NCBI RefSeq assembly: GCF_014764715.1
Contig: NZ_JACXXE010000002.1
Location: 434,001 to 498,000 of the forward strand
From: Bacillus crepusculi
Lineage (GTDB): Bacteria; Bacillota; Bacilli; Bacillales; Bacillaceae
DNA length: 64,000 nucleotides
Reading direction: 5' to 3'
Positions 1 to 8,748 of this stretch are shown here, in pieces (within the stretch, counting starts at the first letter, position 1; each line of letters begins with the position of its first letter). The translations under genes and the position numbers were made by a program. The notes under the pieces are model-generated. The model did not search any database and was not told the DNA's origin. It saw only the letters and a program-made list of their open reading frames with translations.

Positions 1-467
1 TGAACAACATGAGTCTTTGAGTCGAAAGGGGTACCTGGCTCGTTAAAACCAATATGTCCATTTTGTCCGATTCCAAGAAGCTGCAAGTCGATGCCCCCTA
101 CATCTTGAATGAGCTGATCATATCTTAAGCATTCTTCTTCCAAATGAGATGCACCGCCGTTTGGTAGGAAATACTGATCCTGAGGGAGATCAATATGATC
201 AAATAAATGACGTTTCATGTAGGTCATATAACTATTTTCATGATTTGGATGAAGTCCTGCATACTCATCCAAATTAACTGTACGTGTTTGTTTGAAAGAC
301 AATTGTTTCGCTTGATGAAGGCGGATTAATTCTTTATAAGTATCGATAGGCGTACCGCCAGTTGCTAGGCCGAGCACTGCATCTGGTTTAGATGCGATTG
401 TACGCGAAATGAGGGCAGCTGCTTCTTTTCCTAATTGATCTTTATCTTCAAATTCGATGATGTTCAT
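1..467 (-). CDS. nagB: Glucosamine-6-phosphate deaminase (3' part cut by window edge)
   Basis: Converts glucosamine-6-phosphate to fructose-6-phosphate and ammonia, the last step of GlcNAc catabolism before glycolysis. On the reverse strand the protein begins MNIIEF and continues with the family motifs LGLATGGTP (sugar-phosphate loop) and VNLDEYAGL, then GIGQNGHIGFNEP, which holds the catalytic Asp/His region. Only the N-terminal ~155 residues are inside the window; the rest lies before base 1. The ATG at 467 overlaps the end of nagA by 20 bases, so the two are translationally coupled in a nagA-nagB operon, in B. subtilis followed by nagR. Identity is clear from the motifs and context. Confidence 0.95.
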   Translation of the reverse strand, partial: MNIIEFEDKDQLGKEAAALISRTIASKPDAVLGLATGGTPIDTYKELIRLHQAKQLSFKQTRTVNLDEYAGLHPNHENSYMTYMKRHLFDHIDLPQDQYFLPNGGASHLEEECLRYDQLIQDVGGIDLQLLGIGQNGHIGFNEPGTPFDSKTHVV

Positions 468-1656
468 CCGTGTGTGTCCTCCCTTTTTCAAAGACGATTT
501 GTCCGCGGCAGATGGTCATCATCAGTTCGCCAGATTGATTCCAAATGACCAAGTCTGCCAGTTTTCCAACTTCAATAGAACCGAGCTGATGATCAAGCCC
601 TAGCTGAGCGGCTGCGTTGGTTGAGGTCATCTTCGCAATCTCGGTCCACTCACAATGAGTGATCTGTTTCATCCGTTTGACGCCATCTTTCATTCGTAAA
701 ATTGACCCTGCAAGTGTACCATCTGACAGCAATGCCCTTTCACCGCTGACGGTGACAGTCTGGCCGCCAAACTCGTATGTTCCATCCCCTAGACCTTTTG
801 CACGCATTGAGTCTGTGATCATCATCAAACGATCACTTCCTTTTGCCAAATACGTAAGCTTGATAGAAAGAGGGTGTGAATGAATGCCATCTGTGATCAG
901 CTCAGTATGAAGGCTCTCATTTGTAAGAGCAGCACCTACAGCGTTTGGCTCGCGATGCTGAAACGAACTCATTGCATTATAAAGATGCGTTACATGGCGC
1001 GCACCATGCCTTGATGCTAATTCAATCATGTCATGAGGTGCGTTCGTATGTCCAATAGAAGGGATGATGTTTTTTTCTTGCAAAAGGGAAAGAAAAGCAA
1101 ATTCAGGATCTTCCTCTGGTGCAAAAGTGACAACTTGAATGAGCTGTTCAGATGCGTCTAACCATTTCTCAAAAAGCGGGAGGTCAGGCTGCTTAATCCA
1201 TTGAGCAGGTTGTGCACCCGCTTTATCCTTAGAAATAAATGGACCTTCGAGGTGGATACCTAAACATTGTGCCTGTCTTCCTGCTTGTGCCTCATTATAT
1301 GGTTTCCACTGAGCGACATTTTTAAGTGCTTTCTCAATCTCTTGATGGCTTTGTGTAATGGTTGTTGCTAAAAAGCTTGTCGTTCCTTCTGACGGTAAGT
1401 TGTCAGCAAGTGTATTCATGGCTTCTGGTGTTGCATCCATCATGTCAGCACCATATCCGCCATGGATGTGAATATCAATCATTCCGGGAAGTAAATAAAA
1501 GTTTTCCCGGGAAATATATCTTTTTTCATAATTTCCTGTCGGTGGTGATGTTGAAATATAGTCGATCTTGCCATCGCGTAAACCGACAAACCCGTGTTCA
1601 ATGATCTGTGTCTTTGTCACAATATGAATATTGGAGAGCAATAAAGAGCTGCTCAT
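448..1656 (-). CDS. nagA: N-acetylglucosamine-6-phosphate deacetylase
   Basis: Removes the acetyl group from GlcNAc-6-P to give glucosamine-6-P for NagB; cytoplasmic metal-dependent amidohydrolase. The 402-residue protein is close to the family length (about 390-400). Visible are the metal motif MIDIHIHGG near residue 60, HLEGPF around 135, IGHTNA near 200, THLYNAMSSF around 222 and the catalytic-Asp segment MITDSMRAKG near 280. The ATG at 1656 follows a purine-rich AAGGGGGC site. It is first in the nagAB operon and diverges from hprK. A perfect inverted repeat 50 bases upstream (1706-1721) is the likely NagR operator. Confidence 0.95.
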   Translation of the reverse strand: MSSSLLLSNIHIVTKTQIIEHGFVGLRDGKIDYISTSPPTGNYEKRYISRENFYLLPGMIDIHIHGGYGADMMDATPEAMNTLADNLPSEGTTSFLATTITQSHQEIEKALKNVAQWKPYNEAQAGRQAQCLGIHLEGPFISKDKAGAQPAQWIKQPDLPLFEKWLDASEQLIQVVTFAPEEDPEFAFLSLLQEKNIIPSIGHTNAPHDMIELASRHGARHVTHLYNAMSSFQHREPNAVGAALTNESLHTELITDGIHSHPLSIKLTYLAKGSDRLMMITDSMRAKGLGDGTYEFGGQTVTVSGERALLSDGTLAGSILRMKDGVKRMKQITHCEWTEIAKMTSTNAAAQLGLDHQLGSIEVGKLADLVIWNQSGELMMTICRGQIVFEKGRTHTDEHHRI

Positions 1657-1705
1657 GATTGTGCCCCCTTATTCGTTGTCTTTAGCTTTAGTTTACCCTT
1701 TTTAA

Positions 1706-1721
1706 GTATAGTTGTCTATAC
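1706..1721. promoter_or_regulatory. Putative NagR (YvoA) operator
   Basis: The 16 bases GTATAGTTGTCTATAC form a perfect inverted repeat with 6-base arms, GTATAG and CTATAC. GntR/HutC-family NagR is known to bind sites built on TATAGA/TCTATA-type arms upstream of nag genes. It lies in the nagA-hprK divergent region, 50 bases from the nagA start. Assignment to NagR is inference from sequence and position. Confidence 0.6.
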
Positions 1722-1773
1722 CAGTTGAGAGAGTGAAACAGGATCAGGATAAAATACTGTTTTGGGTTCATCA

Positions 1774-1802
1774 TTGAAAGTGATAAAATAGAGCTGTATT
1801 TC
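1774..1802 (+). promoter_or_regulatory. Possible sigma-A promoter of hprK
   Basis: TTGAAA at 1774-1779 and TATTTC at 1797-1802 are 17 bases apart and 32 bases before the hprK start codon. A competing reading uses TTGGGT (1763) with TAAAAT (1785). The choice cannot be made by eye. Confidence 0.3.
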
Positions 1803-1833
1803 TGAAACGCCTGTGATAAAAGGAGGAAGAAGC

Positions 1834-2766
1834 GTGCCGAAAGTTCGTACGAAGGACATAATGGAACAATTTCATCTTGAACTGGTAAGTGGGGAAGAAG
1901 GGATTAATCGTCCTATTACAATCAGTGATCTTTCCAGACCAGGTATTGAAATGGCTGGATATTTTACATATTATCCAAAAGAAAGAGTTCAACTTTTAGG
2001 GAAAACAGAGCTTTCCTTTTTTGAACAACTCCCAGAACGCGAACGAAAGCAGAGAATGAGATCTCTTTGTACAGATATTACCCCTGCTATTATTTTGTCA
2101 CGCGATCGTGAAGTGCCAAAGGAATTAATTGAAGCATCAAATGAAAATGGGGTGCCAGTTTTACGATCAAGCTTAAAAACGACAAGACTTTCGAGTCGGT
2201 TGACCAACTTTTTAGAAAGTAAGCTTGCACCAACGACTGCCATTCATGGCGTGCTTGTAGATGTATATGGTGTAGGTGTTTTGTTAATTGGGAAAAGCGG
2301 AGTAGGAAAAAGTGAAACAGCCTTAGAACTTGTGAAGAGGGGACATAGACTGGTCGCAGACGATTGCGTGGAAATCCGTCAAGAGGATCAGGACACGTTA
2401 GTTGGGAGTGCACCAGAGCTGATTGAACACCTTCTGGAAATCCGTGGTTTAGGCATTATTAATGTGATGACCTTATTTGGAGCAGGCGCCGTCAGAAGCT
2501 ATAAGAGAATTACAATTGTGATGAACCTCGAGCTTTGGGAACAAGGCAAGCAGTATGATCGTTTAGGGCTTGAAGAAGAAAAGATGCGGATCATTGATAC
2601 AGATGTACCGAAGCTGACCATCCCTGTACGTCCAGGACGAAATTTAGCTGTCATCATTGAGGTGGCTGCGATGAACTTCAGATTGAAACGAATGGGACAT
2701 AATGCAGCGGAACAATTTACAAGTAAACTTGCCGATGTCATTGAAGACAATGGCCAGGATGAATAG
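1834..2766 (+). CDS. hprK: HPr kinase/phosphorylase
   Basis: Bifunctional sensor enzyme of carbon catabolite repression. It phosphorylates HPr and Crh on Ser46 with ATP or PPi, and removes the phosphate by phosphorolysis, releasing PPi. The 310-residue protein has the N-terminal MurF-like domain, then the Walker A loop GKSGVGKSE around residue 152, the VADDCVEI segment, and the HprK signature [11 protein letters not shown] near 200. The GTG at 1834 is chosen because AGGAGG (1821-1826) sits 7 bases before it; an upstream in-frame GTG at 1813 would place this ribosome site inside the gene. First gene of hprK-lgt-yvoD-ppaX-yvoF; its product PPi is the substrate of PpaX three genes on. Confidence 0.97.
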   Translation: MPKVRTKDIMEQFHLELVSGEEGINRPITISDLSRPGIEMAGYFTYYPKERVQLLGKTELSFFEQLPERERKQRMRSLCTDITPAIILSRDREVPKELIEASNENGVPVLRSSLKTTRLSSRLTNFLESKLAPTTAIHGVLVDVYGVGVLLIGKSGVGKSETALELVKRGHRLVADDCVEIRQEDQDTLVGSAPELIEHLLEIRGLGIINVMTLFGAGAVRSYKRITIVMNLELWEQGKQYDRLGLEEEKMRIIDTDVPKLTIPVRPGRNLAVIIEVAAMNFRLKRMGHNAAEQFTSKLADVIEDNGQDE

Positions 2767-2777
2767 GAGTTGTCTAT

Positions 2778-3602
2778 ATGAACGAAGCGATTCAACCAAT
2801 TGATCCGATTGCTTTTCAGCTCGGTCCTATATCGGTTCATTGGTATGGTGTGATTATAGGGGTCGGAGCCTTGCTTGGACTCTGGCTCGCACTGAGAGAA
2901 TGTGAAAAAAGAGGGATCAATAAAGATACATTTATTGACTTAATTTTATTTGCGATTCCGATCGCCATTATTTGTGCACGAATTTATTATGTGTCCTTTG
3001 AATGGGACTACTATCAGCAGCATCCAAATGAAATCATTAAGATTTGGAATGGCGGAATTGCCATACACGGCGGGCTGATCGGTGCAGTGCTGACAGCCAT
3101 CGTCTTTACAAAAGTGAGAAAGGTGTCCTTTTGGAAAATAGCCGATGTAGCAGCACCTAGTATTTTACTAGGGCAGGCGATTGGGCGTTGGGGGAACTTT
3201 ATCAATCAGGAAGCGCATGGTGAAGCTGTTTCGAGAGCTTTTTTAGAAAATTTGCATCTGCCTGAGTTTATCATTAACCAAATGTATATTGATGGGACCT
3301 ATTATCACCCAACGTTCTTATACGAATCATTATGGAATCTTGCTGGCGTTGTGATATTGATTTTATTACGTAGAACATCGCTGCGCAGAGGCGAAATCTT
3401 CTTGTCTTATTTAATTTGGTATTCAATCGGTCGTTTCTTCATTGAAGGCATGAGAACAGACAGCTTAATGCTGACAGAGCATCTTCGAATTGCCCAGATG
3501 ATTTCAATTGTGATATTCGCGGTGGCTATTCTACTGATTACCTATAGAAGAATGAAAGGGTACGCATCGATTCCGTATAAAGAGAACAACTCATCGAATT
3601 AA
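2778..3602 (+). CDS. lgt: Prolipoprotein diacylglyceryl transferase
   Basis: Integral membrane enzyme that moves diacylglycerol from phosphatidylglycerol to the lipobox cysteine of prolipoproteins, the first step of lipoprotein maturation. The 274-residue protein shows seven hydrophobic segments and the family signature around [13 protein letters not shown] (residues ~137-149), including the essential Arg. HGG at residues ~97-99 is the conserved catalytic His region. The ATG at 2778 follows AGGAG with good spacing, 11 bases after the hprK stop. Clients in this window include the siderophore-binding lipoprotein at 39437. Confidence 0.97.
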   Translation: MNEAIQPIDPIAFQLGPISVHWYGVIIGVGALLGLWLALRECEKRGINKDTFIDLILFAIPIAIICARIYYVSFEWDYYQQHPNEIIKIWNGGIAIHGGLIGAVLTAIVFTKVRKVSFWKIADVAAPSILLGQAIGRWGNFINQEAHGEAVSRAFLENLHLPEFIINQMYIDGTYYHPTFLYESLWNLAGVVILILLRRTSLRRGEIFLSYLIWYSIGRFFIEGMRTDSLMLTEHLRIAQMISIVIFAVAILLITYRRMKGYASIPYKENNSSN

Positions 3603-3622
3603 GCAGGGGGGAGCCAGAAGAG

Positions 3623-4567
3623 ATGGGAGAGACATGGAAAAACGGCTTAAAAGCCGGGCTATCGACAACTTGGACACTTGGAAAAGTCATCTTTCCGGTT
3701 ACCATTCTGGTCAGTATCTTGCAGCATACGCCTGTAATGGATTGGATCATACAATTCATTCGTCCTTTTATGGGGTTGTTTGGTCTTTCAGGAGAAGCGG
3801 CGATTCCGCTTGTATTAGGAAATATGTTGAACTTGTATGCGGGTATTGCTGCTATCTTGACATTAGAGCTTCCTGTGAAGGAAGTGTTCATTTTAGCGGT
3901 GATGCTATCCTTTTGTCATAACCTGATTATCGAATCGACAGTGGCGGCAAAGGTTGGGCTGAGGGTGTCTGTGATTTTGCTAGTCAGAATCAGTCTTGCT
4001 GTTGTTTCCGCTATTGTCATTCATCTCGTTTGGCAGGGAGGAGAAGAAACGGCACAATATGGTTTGCTTACAGCTGCTCAGACGGCTGATGTGCCTTCAA
4101 GCTGGTACATGATGATCCTTCTTGCTTTACAGAAAGCCGTTCTCGGTGTACTTCAGCTTGCCTGTATCGTCATCCCTCTTATGATCATTATTCAATTCAT
4201 GAGAGATTTAGGGTGGCTCCATACGCTGTCTAAATGGCTGTCCCCATTTACGAGAATGCTTGGAATGAAAGAAAATACGTCTATGACGATGGTGGCTGGA
4301 TTAACCATTGGTCTGGCTTATGGAGCAGGCGTGATGATGAAGGCGGTGGAAGAGGACGGTGTGAGTAAAAAGGATTTAACCCTTTCCTTCATTTTCCTTG
4401 TTGCTTGTCATGCGGTGGTCGAAGATACACTGATTTTTATTCCGCTTGGGATTCCAGTGTGGCCACTTCTTGTCATCCGCCTTATTTCTGCGATTTTATT
4501 GACAGCTGCCATTAGCTATATTTGGCGGAAGCGGGAACATGCAGCTGTTAGAAAGGAAGCCATATGA
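3623..4567 (+). CDS. yvoD: Nucleoside-recognition (Gate) domain membrane protein, YvoD-like
   Basis: A 314-residue polytopic membrane protein with about eight hydrophobic segments. It contains two copies of the 'nucleoside recognition'/gate-type domain: the first around [17 protein letters not shown] (residues ~62-78), the second around [19 protein letters not shown] (~230-248). The substrate is not known for the family. Position between lgt and ppaX is the same as B. subtilis yvoD. Its stop overlaps the ppaX start by 4 bases (ATGA), so the two are translationally coupled. The name rests on gene order and family, not function. Confidence 0.85.
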   Translation: MGETWKNGLKAGLSTTWTLGKVIFPVTILVSILQHTPVMDWIIQFIRPFMGLFGLSGEAAIPLVLGNMLNLYAGIAAILTLELPVKEVFILAVMLSFCHNLIIESTVAAKVGLRVSVILLVRISLAVVSAIVIHLVWQGGEETAQYGLLTAAQTADVPSSWYMMILLALQKAVLGVLQLACIVIPLMIIIQFMRDLGWLHTLSKWLSPFTRMLGMKENTSMTMVAGLTIGLAYGAGVMMKAVEEDGVSKKDLTLSFIFLVACHAVVEDTLIFIPLGIPVWPLLVIRLISAILLTAAISYIWRKREHAAVRKEAI

Positions 4568-5214
4568 ACGACTCAACGATCAATACAGTGCTATTTGATT
4601 TAGATGGCACGTTAATCAATACAAACGAATTAATTATTGCTTCATTTCAGCATACGCTGGATCATTATTACCCTGGCCAGTACAGCCGTGAGGATATCCT
4701 TCCATTCATTGGTCCATCATTGTTTGATACATTTTCTGCGATGGACCCAGACCTGACGGATGAGATGATTCAGATGTACCGAACGTTTAATCATGAACAG
4801 CATGATCTGCTTGTGACTGAGTATGAGGCCGTTTTAGATACATTGAAAGTCTTGCAGGATCGAGGATTTAAGCTTGGGATTGTCACTACGAAGATACGAG
4901 ATACGGTTTTAATGGGATTGAAGCTGACAGGTTTAGAGCCGTTCTTTGAGGTCATTGTGACGCTTGATGATGTACAAAATGAGAAGCCGCATCCGGAACC
5001 AGTCCAACTAGCATTATCCAAGCTTGGCAGTGATCCACATGAAGCGATAATGGTCGGCGATAATTATCACGACATTTTGTCTGGTCAAGCAGCAGGGACA
5101 AAAACGGCAGGTGTCGCTTGGTCCATTAAGGGAGAAGAGGCCCTTTTAAAGCATCGCCCTGATTTCATGCTGAAGAAAATGAGTGATCTTCTGGCGATTG
5201 TTGGAGCTGATTAA
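4564..5214 (+). CDS. ppaX: Pyrophosphatase PpaX (HAD superfamily)
   Basis: Hydrolyses inorganic pyrophosphate produced when HprK/P dephosphorylates Ser-P-HPr, pulling that reaction forward. The 216-residue HAD hydrolase has motif [12 protein letters not shown] (nucleophile Asp and acid Asp, residues ~11-21), motif II VTTKIR near 107, motif III Lys in NEKPHPEP near 139, and motif [11 protein letters not shown] near 163. The ATG at 4564 overlaps the yvoD stop. Length and operon position match B. subtilis PpaX. Confidence 0.94.
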   Translation: MNDSTINTVLFDLDGTLINTNELIIASFQHTLDHYYPGQYSREDILPFIGPSLFDTFSAMDPDLTDEMIQMYRTFNHEQHDLLVTEYEAVLDTLKVLQDRGFKLGIVTTKIRDTVLMGLKLTGLEPFFEVIVTLDDVQNEKPHPEPVQLALSKLGSDPHEAIMVGDNYHDILSGQAAGTKTAGVAWSIKGEEALLKHRPDFMLKKMSDLLAIVGAD

Positions 5215-5215
5215 G

Positions 5216-5734
5216 TTGAGAAAAACAGATCGTTATCCTGTACAAGGGGTCAATTCGCTTAGACAAGTCTATCGGACGGTCCCCTTTCTCAAGGTTGTGA
5301 AAAACTTTATCTTTATTCAATTGGCACGGTACACGCCCTTTATGGGAATGAAAAACTGGATTTATCGCACCTTTCTTCGGATGAAAGTTGGGGAGGATAC
5401 GGCGTTTGCCTTAATGGTGATGGTCGATCTGATGTTTCCAGAGAAAATCACTGTCGGTCGAAATAGTGTGATCGGTTATAATACGACCATTTTGTCCCAT
5501 GAGTATTTAATTAAAGAGTACAGACTTGGGGAAGTCTATATTGGGGATGAAGTCTTAATTGGAGCAAATTCAACCATTCTACCTGGAGTGACAATTGGTG
5601 ATGGTGCGATTGTATCGGCGGGGACTCTTGTGAACAAAGATGTTCCGGCAGGCTCCTTTGTTGGTGGCAATCCAATGCGTATGATTTATACGAAAGAACA
5701 AATGGAAGCACGTCCATCTATGTCTGCTGAGTAG
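5216..5734 (+). CDS. yvoF: Hexapeptide-repeat acyltransferase, YvoF-like
   Basis: A 172-residue member of the left-handed beta-helix (LbH) O-acetyltransferase family. The C-terminal half shows imperfect [LIV]-G-x4 hexapeptide repeats such as IGDEVLIGANSTILPGVTIG, and the closing VGGNPMRMI that is typical of sugar or maltose-type acetyltransferases. The TTG at 5216, one base after the ppaX stop, gives MRKTDRYP, which agrees with the remembered B. subtilis protein; no ATG is available earlier without long overlap. The acceptor is unknown. The gene ends inside its own terminator. Confidence 0.82.
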   Translation: MRKTDRYPVQGVNSLRQVYRTVPFLKVVKNFIFIQLARYTPFMGMKNWIYRTFLRMKVGEDTAFALMVMVDLMFPEKITVGRNSVIGYNTTILSHEYLIKEYRLGEVYIGDEVLIGANSTILPGVTIGDGAIVSAGTLVNKDVPAGSFVGGNPMRMIYTKEQMEARPSMSAE

Positions 5735-5749
5735 CTCGGCAGACTTTTT
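5722..5749 (+). terminator. Intrinsic terminator after yvoF
   Basis: GTCTGCTGAG-tag-CTCGGCAGAC followed by five T. The 10-base stem (one G-T pair) contains the yvoF stop codon in its loop. It closes the hprK operon. Confidence 0.85.
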
Positions 5750-5750
5750 G

Positions 5751-5786
5751 TTGACAATCTGACTTGGTGTAACTATAATGATTACA
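5751..5786 (+). promoter_or_regulatory. Promoter of the Rrf2 gene with overlapping operator
   Basis: TTGACA (5751-5756), a 17-base spacer and TATAAT (5774-5779) form a near-consensus sigma-A promoter. A 19-base element TGTAACTATAATGATTACA (5768-5786) with 5-base inverted arms covers the -10 box. The same element with longer arms lies before the next gene (6257-6275). The overlap suggests autorepression by the Rrf2 protein. Confidence 0.75.
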
Positions 5787-5802
5787 ACAGAGGTGAGAAA
5801 AC

Positions 5803-6231
5803 ATGAAAATCAGCAGCAGATTTACTGTCGCTGTCCATATTCTGGCCTTGCTATCACTTGAAAAAGGATCATTACAGACATCGGAGGATATCGCAGGAAG
5901 TGTGAATACAAACCCAGTGGTCATCCGCCGCATTATGAGTAAATTAAAAAAAGCAGGCCTGATCTCAACGAGTCTTGGCAAAGGTGGTTCTCAGTTGAAC
6001 CGCAGTGAAGATGACATCACACTGCTTGATGTGTATAAAGCGGTTGAAGTCGTGGACGAGGGGGAATTGTTTCAAATCCATGAAAGCCCAAATCCTGACT
6101 GTCCGATCGGTGCAAATATTCAAGCGGTGCTCGAATTGATTTTGTGCCGCGCTCAAAGTGCGATGGAGCAGGTGCTTGCTGAGATCAAATTAAGTGAACT
6201 AACGCAGGTGTTAATCAAAAAAATTGGATGA
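5803..6231 (+). CDS. Rrf2-family transcriptional regulator, YwnA-like
   Basis: A 142-residue Rrf2-family DNA-binding protein. The N-terminal winged helix (MKISSRFTVAVHILALL, then NTNPVVIRRIMSKLKKAGLI near residues 33-52) is typical. A single cysteine in the sequence NPDCPIG (about residue 104) sits where CymR/HypR/IscR-type members sense thiols or metal; the three-Cys cluster of iron-sulfur members is absent, though one more Cys (ILCRA) lies about 20 residues later. It resembles B. subtilis YwnA and is followed by a YwnB-like gene, as there. Both genes carry the same 19-base operator, so this protein probably controls both. The inducer is unknown; a redox or electrophile signal is inference. 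Confidence 0.85.
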   Translation: MKISSRFTVAVHILALLSLEKGSLQTSEDIAGSVNTNPVVIRRIMSKLKKAGLISTSLGKGGSQLNRSEDDITLLDVYKAVEVVDEGELFQIHESPNPDCPIGANIQAVLELILCRAQSAMEQVLAEIKLSELTQVLIKKIG

Positions 6232-6256
6232 TCTATTCAATTTTTTTTACCTCTGT

Positions 6257-6275
6257 TGTAACCGATATGGTTACA
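6257..6275. promoter_or_regulatory. Putative Rrf2 operator before the NAD(P)-binding gene
   Basis: TGTAACCGATATGGTTACA has perfect 7-base inverted arms around GATAT. It matches 14 of 19 positions of the element over the -10 box of the upstream regulator. It ends 8 bases before a possible -10 box (TATAAA at 6284-6289). Confidence 0.7.
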
Positions 6276-6319
6276 CCTTGCGTTATAAAAATAAACCCAT
6301 ATTTCTAGGAGGAGTTAAC

Positions 6320-6961
6320 ATGAAAATTGGAATCATTGGCGCAACAGGTAAAGCAGGACAAGAAATTGTAAAAGAGGCACAATCAAGAGGGCATGAAGTG
6401 ACGGCCATCGTCCGAAATGCACAAAAAGTGACAGATTCATCTGTAGCTGTTCTCGAGAAGGATGTGTTTCATTTGCAAGTAGAAGACATCAAAGGTTTTG
6501 ATGTCATCGTGAATGCATTCGGTGCACCAGCTGGGCAAGAGCATCTTCACGTAGAAGCTGGGAAAAAGCTCATTGATCTTTTAAAAGAGACGCCGGAGAC
6601 TCGTTTAATCGTTGTGGGTGGAGCAGGCAGTCTATTTGTAGATGAGGCCAAAACAACAAGACTTGTGGATACACCAGAATTTCCAAAGGAATATATTGCA
6701 ACAGCTTCACAGCAAGGAGAAAACCTAAAGGATCTTCAAAAGACTGAAGGGTTAAAATGGACCTTCCTCAGCCCAGCTGCATTCTTTGATCCAGCAGGCA
6801 AACGTACAGGCTCTTATGTGAAAGGAAAAGACAATCTCATTGTCAATTCTAAAGGTGACAGTTATGTGAGCTATGCCGACTACGCCATTGCACTGGTGGA
6901 TGAAATTGAGCAGGCTGCCCATGTTGGAGAACGTTTTACTGTTGTGTCTGAAGCAGAATAA
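6320..6961 (+). CDS. NAD(P)-binding Rossmann protein, YwnB-like
   Basis: A 213-residue atypical short-chain dehydrogenase/NmrA-like protein. The N-terminus MKIGIIGATGKAGQEIVKEA has the GxxGxxG dinucleotide loop; VVGGAGSLFVD (about residues 99-109) and the YADYAIALVDEIE segment near the C-terminus are typical of the flavin-reductase-like BLVRB group. The ATG at 6320 is preceded by AGGAGGAG. It follows its presumed Rrf2 regulator and has its own copy of the operator. Likely an NAD(P)H-dependent reductase in a stress response; the substrate is unknown. Confidence 0.82.
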   Translation: MKIGIIGATGKAGQEIVKEAQSRGHEVTAIVRNAQKVTDSSVAVLEKDVFHLQVEDIKGFDVIVNAFGAPAGQEHLHVEAGKKLIDLLKETPETRLIVVGGAGSLFVDEAKTTRLVDTPEFPKEYIATASQQGENLKDLQKTEGLKWTFLSPAAFFDPAGKRTGSYVKGKDNLIVNSKGDSYVSYADYAIALVDEIEQAAHVGERFTVVSEAE

Positions 6962-7017
6962 GTAGAAAAACATGCGTTTCATTGTCGCTAAAAAACGATG
7001 AGTAAGGAGTCTGTCTG

Positions 7018-7650
7018 ATGAATGATCAAGAAAGGTCTTTTATCTATGTATGGGATGCGTATTGTGGCTGGTGTTATGGATTTTCCAACAGCATCCGTAC
7101 TTTACACGAAAATCACCCTGAGATACCACTGACACTTGTATCGGGCGGTTTATTTGTAGGAGATAGGAGTCTACCGATAAAGAATTATCCGCACATTCCA
7201 GAAGCAAATGAGCGTATCAGTCAGCTGACTGGTGTCGAATTTGGAGAACGTTACGAGGAGCTGCTAGGAAACGGCACATTTCTTTTAGACTCTGAGACTG
7301 CGGCCATTGGGTTTTCTGCATTAAGGTCCATCGCGCCAGAGCGCGCATTGTCCTTGGCTTCATCCATGCAAAAAGCCTTTTATCAAGACGGAAAAAGCTT
7401 AAGTGATGAACAAACTTATAGAGAAATCGCTATGAATCACCAACTTGATCCTGACGTATTGGTTGAACGGATGAAGGAGACAGAAACGATCAATGATGCG
7501 TATGCCGATTTTGCGAAGGTTCAGCAATTAAACGTGAATGGTTATCCTACACTTTTACTAAAAAAAGGGGATGAATACTTCAGTCTAGGCGGGGGTGCGA
7601 TGACGGCTGAAAAGCTTGAAGACCGCCTGAAGGAAATACTAAAAAAATGA
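7018..7650 (+). CDS. DsbA-family thioredoxin-fold protein (COG3531-like)
   Basis: A 210-residue thioredoxin-fold protein with a CGWC active-site motif near residue 16 (DAYCGWCYGFS), an inserted all-helical domain in the middle, and the cis-Pro loop NVNGYPTLLL near residue 178. There is no signal peptide, so it probably works in the cytoplasm as a disulfide reductase/isomerase. GGAG about 10 bases before the ATG supports the start. It lies 56 bases after the YwnB-like gene with no terminator seen between them, so it may share that transcript and a redox-stress theme. I do not recognise a B. subtilis orthologue. Confidence 0.8.
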   Translation: MNDQERSFIYVWDAYCGWCYGFSNSIRTLHENHPEIPLTLVSGGLFVGDRSLPIKNYPHIPEANERISQLTGVEFGERYEELLGNGTFLLDSETAAIGFSALRSIAPERALSLASSMQKAFYQDGKSLSDEQTYREIAMNHQLDPDVLVERMKETETINDAYADFAKVQQLNVNGYPTLLLKKGDEYFSLGGGAMTAEKLEDRLKEILKK

Positions 7651-7660
7651 ATCATTCAAA

Positions 7661-7691
7661 AACATCCTCCATACCGATGGAGGATGTTTTT
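7661..7691 (+). terminator. Intrinsic terminator after the DsbA-family gene
   Basis: AACATCCTCCAT and ATGGAGGATGTT form a perfect 12-base stem with loop ACCG, followed by T residues. The opposite strand also ends a gene (7727), so it may act both ways. Confidence 0.9.
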
Positions 7692-7726
7692 ATGCATGAG
7701 TAATTCTATTCAATGAGACATGTGGT

Positions 7727-8515
7727 CTATGTTTGAATGATAATCGCCTGACTGCCCATCTGTTCCCAAGAATCCTCAAACTGCTCGCGATCGACTTTTT
7801 GATTCTTTTCTCCGTATGGGTTATTCAAGTAGACATGCTCCTTGTCATAGCCTGTGATGACCACGCTATGCATATTAAAGCTCACATCTATTTTGCCATT
7901 TGGTGTATTCCATGTTTCGATGTTATCTGTTTTGTCAAAGGTGGATGTCGTAATGACCCATACAGGGTAGCCCTTTTCAAGTGATTGATAGATAGCCTTT
8001 TTGACAGGCTTCCCAGTTAAGTCAACGACTTGATCGCCCGCATATTTTTTCGCAAGCTGATAAATAGGTTCATGGTAAACACCAAGACCTGGTCCATTCT
8101 CCATATCCCCTACAAATCCGTCATGAGGATCTCCCTTTAAGCCATTTTCATAATTGAGCGGAACACGTTTGATGTCATTTGCTAATGTGTTTTTTGTTAC
8201 TTGCTCATAGCCGCTGTAATGAAGCAGCATTGCTAAGCTTGTGACTTCGCAACCGTTATAAAGCTTTGGTGCATCCATTTGATTGTAAAGGATGACATCC
8301 ATGGCTTTTTTGCTTCCTTTTAAAGACTGGTGTGAGGACTCTATTTTTTTCGTCGAACGTGTCTCTTCAGCCGCAAGTGCGGTATCGTTTTCTTTTGCTG
8401 CTTCGCGTGGTGAGGCTGTTTTTTTGACTTGGTCAATTTGTGAAACGTAAATAAAGCCGAAATAGACAAGACATGCGCACAACAAAGTTAAGGTTAATGT
8501 CTGGATGAACTTCAC
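7727..8515 (-). CDS. yvpB: C39-like peptidase, YvpB
   Basis: A 262-residue protein with an N-terminal hydrophobic anchor or signal (FIQTLTLTLLCACLVYFGFIYV), a low-complexity charged linker, and a C-terminal papain-like C39_2 domain: LYNGCEVTSLAML (catalytic Cys, about residue 88), NMHSVVITGYD (His, about 216) and LNNPYG (Asn, about 231). It is probably anchored outside the membrane. The GTG at 8515 follows AGGAGAT. The substrate is unknown. The domain also occurs in bacteriocin leader peptidases, but no transporter or peptide gene is adjacent. Confidence 0.85.
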   Translation of the reverse strand: MKFIQTLTLTLLCACLVYFGFIYVSQIDQVKKTASPREAAKENDTALAAEETRSTKKIESSHQSLKGSKKAMDVILYNQMDAPKLYNGCEVTSLAMLLHYSGYEQVTKNTLANDIKRVPLNYENGLKGDPHDGFVGDMENGPGLGVYHEPIYQLAKKYAGDQVVDLTGKPVKKAIYQSLEKGYPVWVITTSTFDKTDNIETWNTPNGKIDVSFNMHSVVITGYDKEHVYLNNPYGEKNQKVDREQFEDSWEQMGSQAIIIQT

Positions 8516-8748
8516 TGTAATCTCCTGTGTTATTCAATATTTTTAAGTATTATAGCATGTTCCTAAAGCAAAGAGACGGAAAAGGATCAGGTGTCATTTT
8601 AATGTAATATATGAACAAAATATTAACGAGAAAATGGGGGAAATAAAAAGGATTGATTTAATCACTTTATTTTGTTAGCATATTATCATATTAGCGAACT
8701 AAAGGATTCGGAATTTTTCGTTTTAATGTGCTGGAGGTGCAAAAGAAC

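Noticed and set aside
1813-1833. Upstream GTG start of hprK
   Set aside because: It would place AGGAGG inside the coding region; GTG 1834 has correct spacing.
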